From Laccaria trichodermophora (Eukaryota > Basidiomycota > Agaricomycetes > Agaricales > Hydnangiaceae): a stretch of DNA of 64,000 bases. The DNA is taken from the NCBI GenBank assembly GCA_018417955.1, contig JACTVC010000002.1:3968001-4032000 (forward strand), read 5' to 3'. The position numbers were made by a program, and so were the translations under genes. Under the pieces are notes generated by a model that did not search any database, was not told the origin of the DNA, and saw only the letters and a program-made list of their open reading frames with translations. Positions 60,501-64,000 of the stretch are shown piece after piece (within the stretch, counting starts at the first letter, position 1; each line of letters begins with the position of its first letter).

Positions 60501-61694
60501 ATCAGTTTACTGCCCTTTGGGGAAACATCCTTGAGCGTGCCACGAAAATGAACTTGGCCGCCGTGCCACGACAGATAATTGCCCTCTTCATCGAAGCCCA
60601 GTCCACCATACGGGTTTTGTTGAAGTGCCGCCTCCTCTTTATCCAATTCACCCCAAGGGTTCTGCGAAAAGAAAGCTAAGCAGGCTACGTAAAAGTATTT
60701 TGGGCTTACCTTGCAAGCGGACTCCTTGGCAAAGAAAGCAGCCCAATCCGTGTGCCCTATAATAAAGGCATCAGACGTCATTGGGAAAATCATTTATCCA
60801 ACAGGATTATCCCACCTTCACTGTCAGAGTCAAACGTGAGAAATTTCTTGGCTGCAAGGGGAGCAGCCTCAGCGTTAGTCGATAACTTTGCAATCTCATC
60901 GACAACGCCGATAGAAACGTCGTCATACGACATTGTGCCAAGACTAACCAGACGAGCAATCTCATATTGCACCCCGTATGGTAATTTTTTTGCATTGAAA
61001 AATGTCTGCAAAGGTGAAGGTGGAGACTGCCCATTCTTGAGCGTGGTCCTACAGATGCTTATAATTACTCACGAGAACAACAGGGGAATTGATGTTCTCT
61101 GGTGGTGGGGCAGCAGGTCGCCATGTATCCAAAAAAGGATTTTCTTCATCCGTTGGAAGCACTGGTTCAGGGGGGTCCGTCTTCTCTGCGGCTGAATTCA
61201 ACCTTGGAAATTTTGAAGCTTGAGAACTGGGGAATATTGACTCCGCAGAAGAATCGTCCGCTTTTCGTTTCCCTAAACTTACAGCAGACGGTGTCGCGGA
61301 TGGTGGTGGGTTATCCTCAGTAGTAGCAGGCTGAGTTGCAACTGGAGGAGCGTAAGAAAGACGCGATTAAGGCGAGAGGGCATTTACGCGGAAAAGCAAG
61401 GATAAGGTCAGAGATATCCTCCTCTCCAAAACGAGAGTAGCTGGTGTGCTGTACAATTGAATGCGATTAAAAGACATCCTCCTTAGACCAGGATCACTTA
61501 CCTGCGACGACATCTCAGATTCACCAAAGTCCTCTCTGCCAAATTCGCGATGAACCTCAGCTAGAAGGGGAACGTTTCAAGCTCTGTAACATTGATATAT
61601 CAGGAGACCAACAGTCATCTTCTGCTCCACGCTCGTCGTCGTTCTCTTCGCTTCCGTGACTGCCCGGTAGGTTGCCCCCATGTTTCGTAGCCAT
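57555..61694 (-). CDS. RNA-dependent RNA polymerase of the QDE-1/RDR family
   Basis: Makes double-stranded RNA for Dicer in fungal RNA silencing. The N-terminus is a probable ATG at 61694 (MATKHGGNLPGSHGSEENDD, acidic and disordered), followed by Ser/Pro-rich exons. The conserved body begins with FFNAKKLPYGVQYEIARL (about 61008). Further motifs are NPYGGLGFDEEGNYLSWHGG, FFRLKLSKAVSNRDGEEL, ELRHRYDWEEKPTAIQVR, STHLDPDPAHLVIDLLRS, FTPQTCPVLRSKLEKIV and LITRHPCKLPTDIQKV. The catalytic loop is DLLSGGDYDGDKGL, rebuilt over an intron at about 58740; it holds the three Asp of the DxDGD motif, so the enzyme should be active. The C-terminal part (LRFCMTLDGAKTGM, PSPLGRFIMDDL) runs to the stop at 57555. 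Introns are short GT-AG. It is immediately next to a transposon cluster. Confidence 0.92.
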
Positions 61695-62048
61695 TCGAAG
61701 TCTCCAGAGAGTGTAAACCAGTCGATTGAGAGGCAAAAAGATGCGCAGAAGCCGTTACAATGGCATAGTTTTGTGTATAGGTTGGGAACTGAGGTACTGA
61801 AGTTGAACTTTGATGGTTGAAACTTTACTGATGCCATCACACATCTCCGATCGCGTTTCCTTTCAGATGTTTGACATCGAACGAAGCCGGAATTGGCCAA
61901 GGTCTCTAATAGAATATTCCGTAGAAAAGATTATTGCAAGAGTCGCCCTTCGACTCGTCTCATCACCAAGACTCAACAAATAACAAGGAGTTAAACCATA
62001 CCGCACACATGCTGCAACGAAGAGGATGAAGTGCGTCTCAAACATTCA

Positions 62049-63366
62049 TCATCTCTGTCTCACCACCTTCCTTCTTTTACCGCCAGCTTTCACCGTAGGC
62101 ACGCGCGAAGACTTGGCGTCCTCTCTACCACTTGCTTGAGCCTCTGAATCTGTCGTTGAAGACGCTTCGCCAATGTCCACATCAGCTTCAGACCGCTCAT
62201 TCGATCCCTTCGACTTGTTTCCAACAAATTTAAAAAAGAGTGACAACAATGAACCGATGAACCATGTTCTCGTGATAGCTGGTCGAACGGCAGTGGAGGA
62301 ATCGATAAGATGCTGTTCGCCAGAGGGATCCAGCTGTGGACATACACGTCAAAAAGGGAGTAAGCCAGTAGAAACATTACTGACGAGATACACATGTGTT
62401 TCATCAACGACCACATCAATCCATTTCGTTTCTACACGTCCCTCGTCATCGCGAGATTCACCCAAATTAACCTTGACCTGACATATAAGATAGGCATGAG
62501 GGGAAAATGCCTGATTAATCATTGGGTCCAACCTTTCTACTTCCATTGATCGGAACCAACTTTGGACCCCAAGCAGCTGCCTTTGCCTTGGAGATGATGA
62601 CCTGTATTCTTTCCAGGTCCCTCTTGTAATTGATACATTGAATTATATAGTGCAGCCCAGACGTCAAGATAGTCAAGAAAACGAATACGGACTAAATTAA
62701 AAGACCATTAGCACGTAAAACTTGAAGAACAAAAAAAAATGTTTAATACCCCGAGACCAGGCCTAAAACGCGAATAATAATAGCCAGTGCCCCTCCATTT
62801 GGGCACTCCATTTTTATAGAAAAAGTCATAACTAGATATATATATATATCATCTCTCAGGGAGCTATGCAAGGAACAGAAGCACATACCGCTCGCGACTC
62901 TCCTTGTTCCTCAAAATCGTAGAAATGACGCCAAGGCGCGCAAAGCGCTCATGGATACCCTCGACGCCTGGGTTTTTATCCGGACTATGGCATTCGTGAA
63001 TGGTGAAGCTTTCCTGGCAAGACACCACCTACTGAAGCTGCATGCTTTTTTTCCGATAGGCCTTTGCGATCTCTGTGGTCGATGCGGTTGAAGGAACCTC
63101 CAACCACGAATAAAACGTGGTTCCCCTTCCTTCGGCGGCTTCGAGCTCAGTCACCAGATCAAAAATTTCATGGTCCTCCTGTATTTTGGGAATAAAAGAG
63201 TTCTCGTATTGGCTCATGAATTGAAAAGCCTGAGCGCTCACGTTTTCCCAACTAACCGATGAAGAGGTTAGTCTATTAAAAGCTTCAACACTTTTGGAGG
63301 TACATACGCGGTGACCGTCGTTGCCAGAACGGCTAGTAGGACAAAGAAAAAAGAAAATAGCTTCAT
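62049..63366 (-). CDS. ER-type membrane J-protein (DnaJ domain)
   Basis: Co-chaperone that stimulates Hsp70. ATG 63366 gives a signal peptide ([20 protein letters not shown]), then a helical segment [16 protein letters not shown]. The J domain is [27 protein letters not shown], with HPDKNP rebuilt across a 48-nt intron (CA + T gives His), then [11 protein letters not shown] and [14 protein letters not shown] membrane segment follows ([17 protein letters not shown], about 62695-62650) with a second near [15 protein letters not shown] (about 62265-62220). The lysine/arginine-rich C-terminus ([11 protein letters not shown]) ends at 62049. The HPD motif is intact. The layout (signal, lumenal J domain, two transmembrane helices) matches fungal Erj5/DNAJC1-like proteins; the exact orthologue is inferred. 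Confidence 0.85.
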
Positions 63367-63478
63367 ATTGAAGCTGGCGAACGCGTCGGGGTCAGAACTG
63401 GGTCGAAAAGAAGCTCGGAATCACTATCGCTGGCAGACCTCTGTGTGGCTGTGTAACATATTTTGATCTCTCGACTTC
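63367..63478. promoter_or_regulatory. 112-bp divergent promoter
   Basis: The only DNA between the start codons of the J-protein (63366, minus) and Rrn7 (63479, plus). It must hold both 5' leaders and probably shared promoter elements. I see no TATA box. Confidence 0.6.
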
Positions 63479-64000
63479 ATGGCTCCCAGGCGACGCTGCC
63501 CTACATGTGGTTCAAAGCAGTGGCACAAGGAACCCTCCAGTGGTTTAATCGCGTGCAGTGAGGGACACATTCTTCAAGTAAGTAGGTATACCGCAACCTT
63601 GTTCTCAAAGATGACAACATCGGAAGAACTACAGAAATGAAACGACGGAGATGGAGGAAATGGGCCCTCATGCCATGAAAAAAAGAGCGCTCAAAAGCGG
63701 GCGGAGAAAAAGGCAATCAAAGAGCAACGCTGACCCGAAACGTCATTATTTTTGTTCGTGCCATACGCAGAGGTTTAATTTACCTTGGCCCCCTAGTTTA
63801 CCATGGAGCACGAGGCCGATATCATTTCTTTCTGTGTCAGCAACTATTATTGCGAAAGCAGATAGTCGCACTGACTCGACTGTGGAAGCTTCCTCCGGAG
63901 TATGAGGCACGACGCAACTGTTTGGAAACATCATTGTATTGACCATGCTTATCATCTAGGTGGTTTGCCGGGATATTTGGGCTCTGCACCTCAGTTTACT
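63479..64000 (+). CDS. RRN7: RNA polymerase I initiation factor Rrn7/TAF1B, N-terminal part (runs off right edge)
   Basis: Rrn7 is the TFIIB-like subunit of the core factor that recruits Pol I to rDNA. ATG 63479 opens MAPRRRCPTCGSKQWHKEP, a zinc ribbon whose second half is CSEGH. After an intron (63572-63625) come NYRNETTEMEEMGPHAMKKR and a basic stretch. After a second intron (63742-63797) come GARGRYHFFLCQQLLL and LTRLWKLPPEYE. The following intron appears to be GC-AG (donor GAG/GCACGA), leading into VVCRDIWALHLSL at the window edge. The zinc ribbon plus the WALHLSL cyclin-fold start are typical of fungal Rrn7. Confidence 0.85.

Noticed and set aside
1..64000. tRNA and rRNA genes
   Set aside because: No cloverleaf-consistent sequence or rRNA-like block was recognised by eye. 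A covariance-model scan would settle it.

Overview
The window looks like a mushroom-forming basidiomycete (Agaricomycete-type) nuclear genome. Genes are split by many introns of about 45-65 nt with GT-AG ends. The gene set is eukaryotic: mitochondrial NAD-isocitrate dehydrogenase, DCC1, type II glutamine synthetase, QDE-1-type RNA-dependent RNA polymerase, Rrn7 and an ER J-protein. Helitrons and fungal F-box expansions are also present. The species cannot be named from the sequence. Exon joins below were worked out by eye from splice sites and reading frame.

Layout. (1) 1-5000 is a conserved block: an alpha/beta hydrolase (-, running off the left edge), IDH1 (+), and a conserved gene of unknown function (-). 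(2) 5000-46000 is a gene-poor accessory region with about 20 kb of unrecognised DNA. It holds two LAMMER/CLK-like kinases, an uncharacterised gene at 12249-13599, an F-box/nucleotidyltransferase-like gene at 13918-15107, and a divergent ribonucleotide reductase pair. The pair is a large subunit at 17824-20879 and a small subunit at 29772-31135, with an intact autonomous Helitron (23181-29161) between them. Further right are a partly duplicated F-box locus (35050-36235 and 42590-45084) and a strongly C-rich island (about 36900-42430) with two paralogous single-exon ORFs behind matching TATAAATAG boxes. (3) 46274-64000 is a second conserved block: a DUF262 protein, DCC1, glutamine synthetase, RdRP, an ER J-protein and Rrn7 (runs off the right edge). 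It is interrupted at about 52660-57320 by a small terminal-inverted-repeat element, an internally deleted Helitron and a minisatellite.

Functional links. RNR large and small subunits form one enzyme that makes dNTPs. All metal-ligand, radical and active-site residues I could place are present in both, so a working second RNR is plausible. DCC1 acts in the CTF18 clamp loader. RdRP feeds RNA silencing, which is notable in a window full of transposons. The J-protein and Rrn7 share a 112-bp divergent promoter, and the hydrolase and IDH1 are also tightly divergent.

Most striking: the RNR1-Helitron-RNR2 arrangement; the C-rich island with its unknown paralogous ORF family; a Helitron deletion derivative whose N-terminal zinc-finger part is fused in frame to the helicase C-terminus; and a small inverted-repeat element carrying two 187-bp units with a conserved palindrome.
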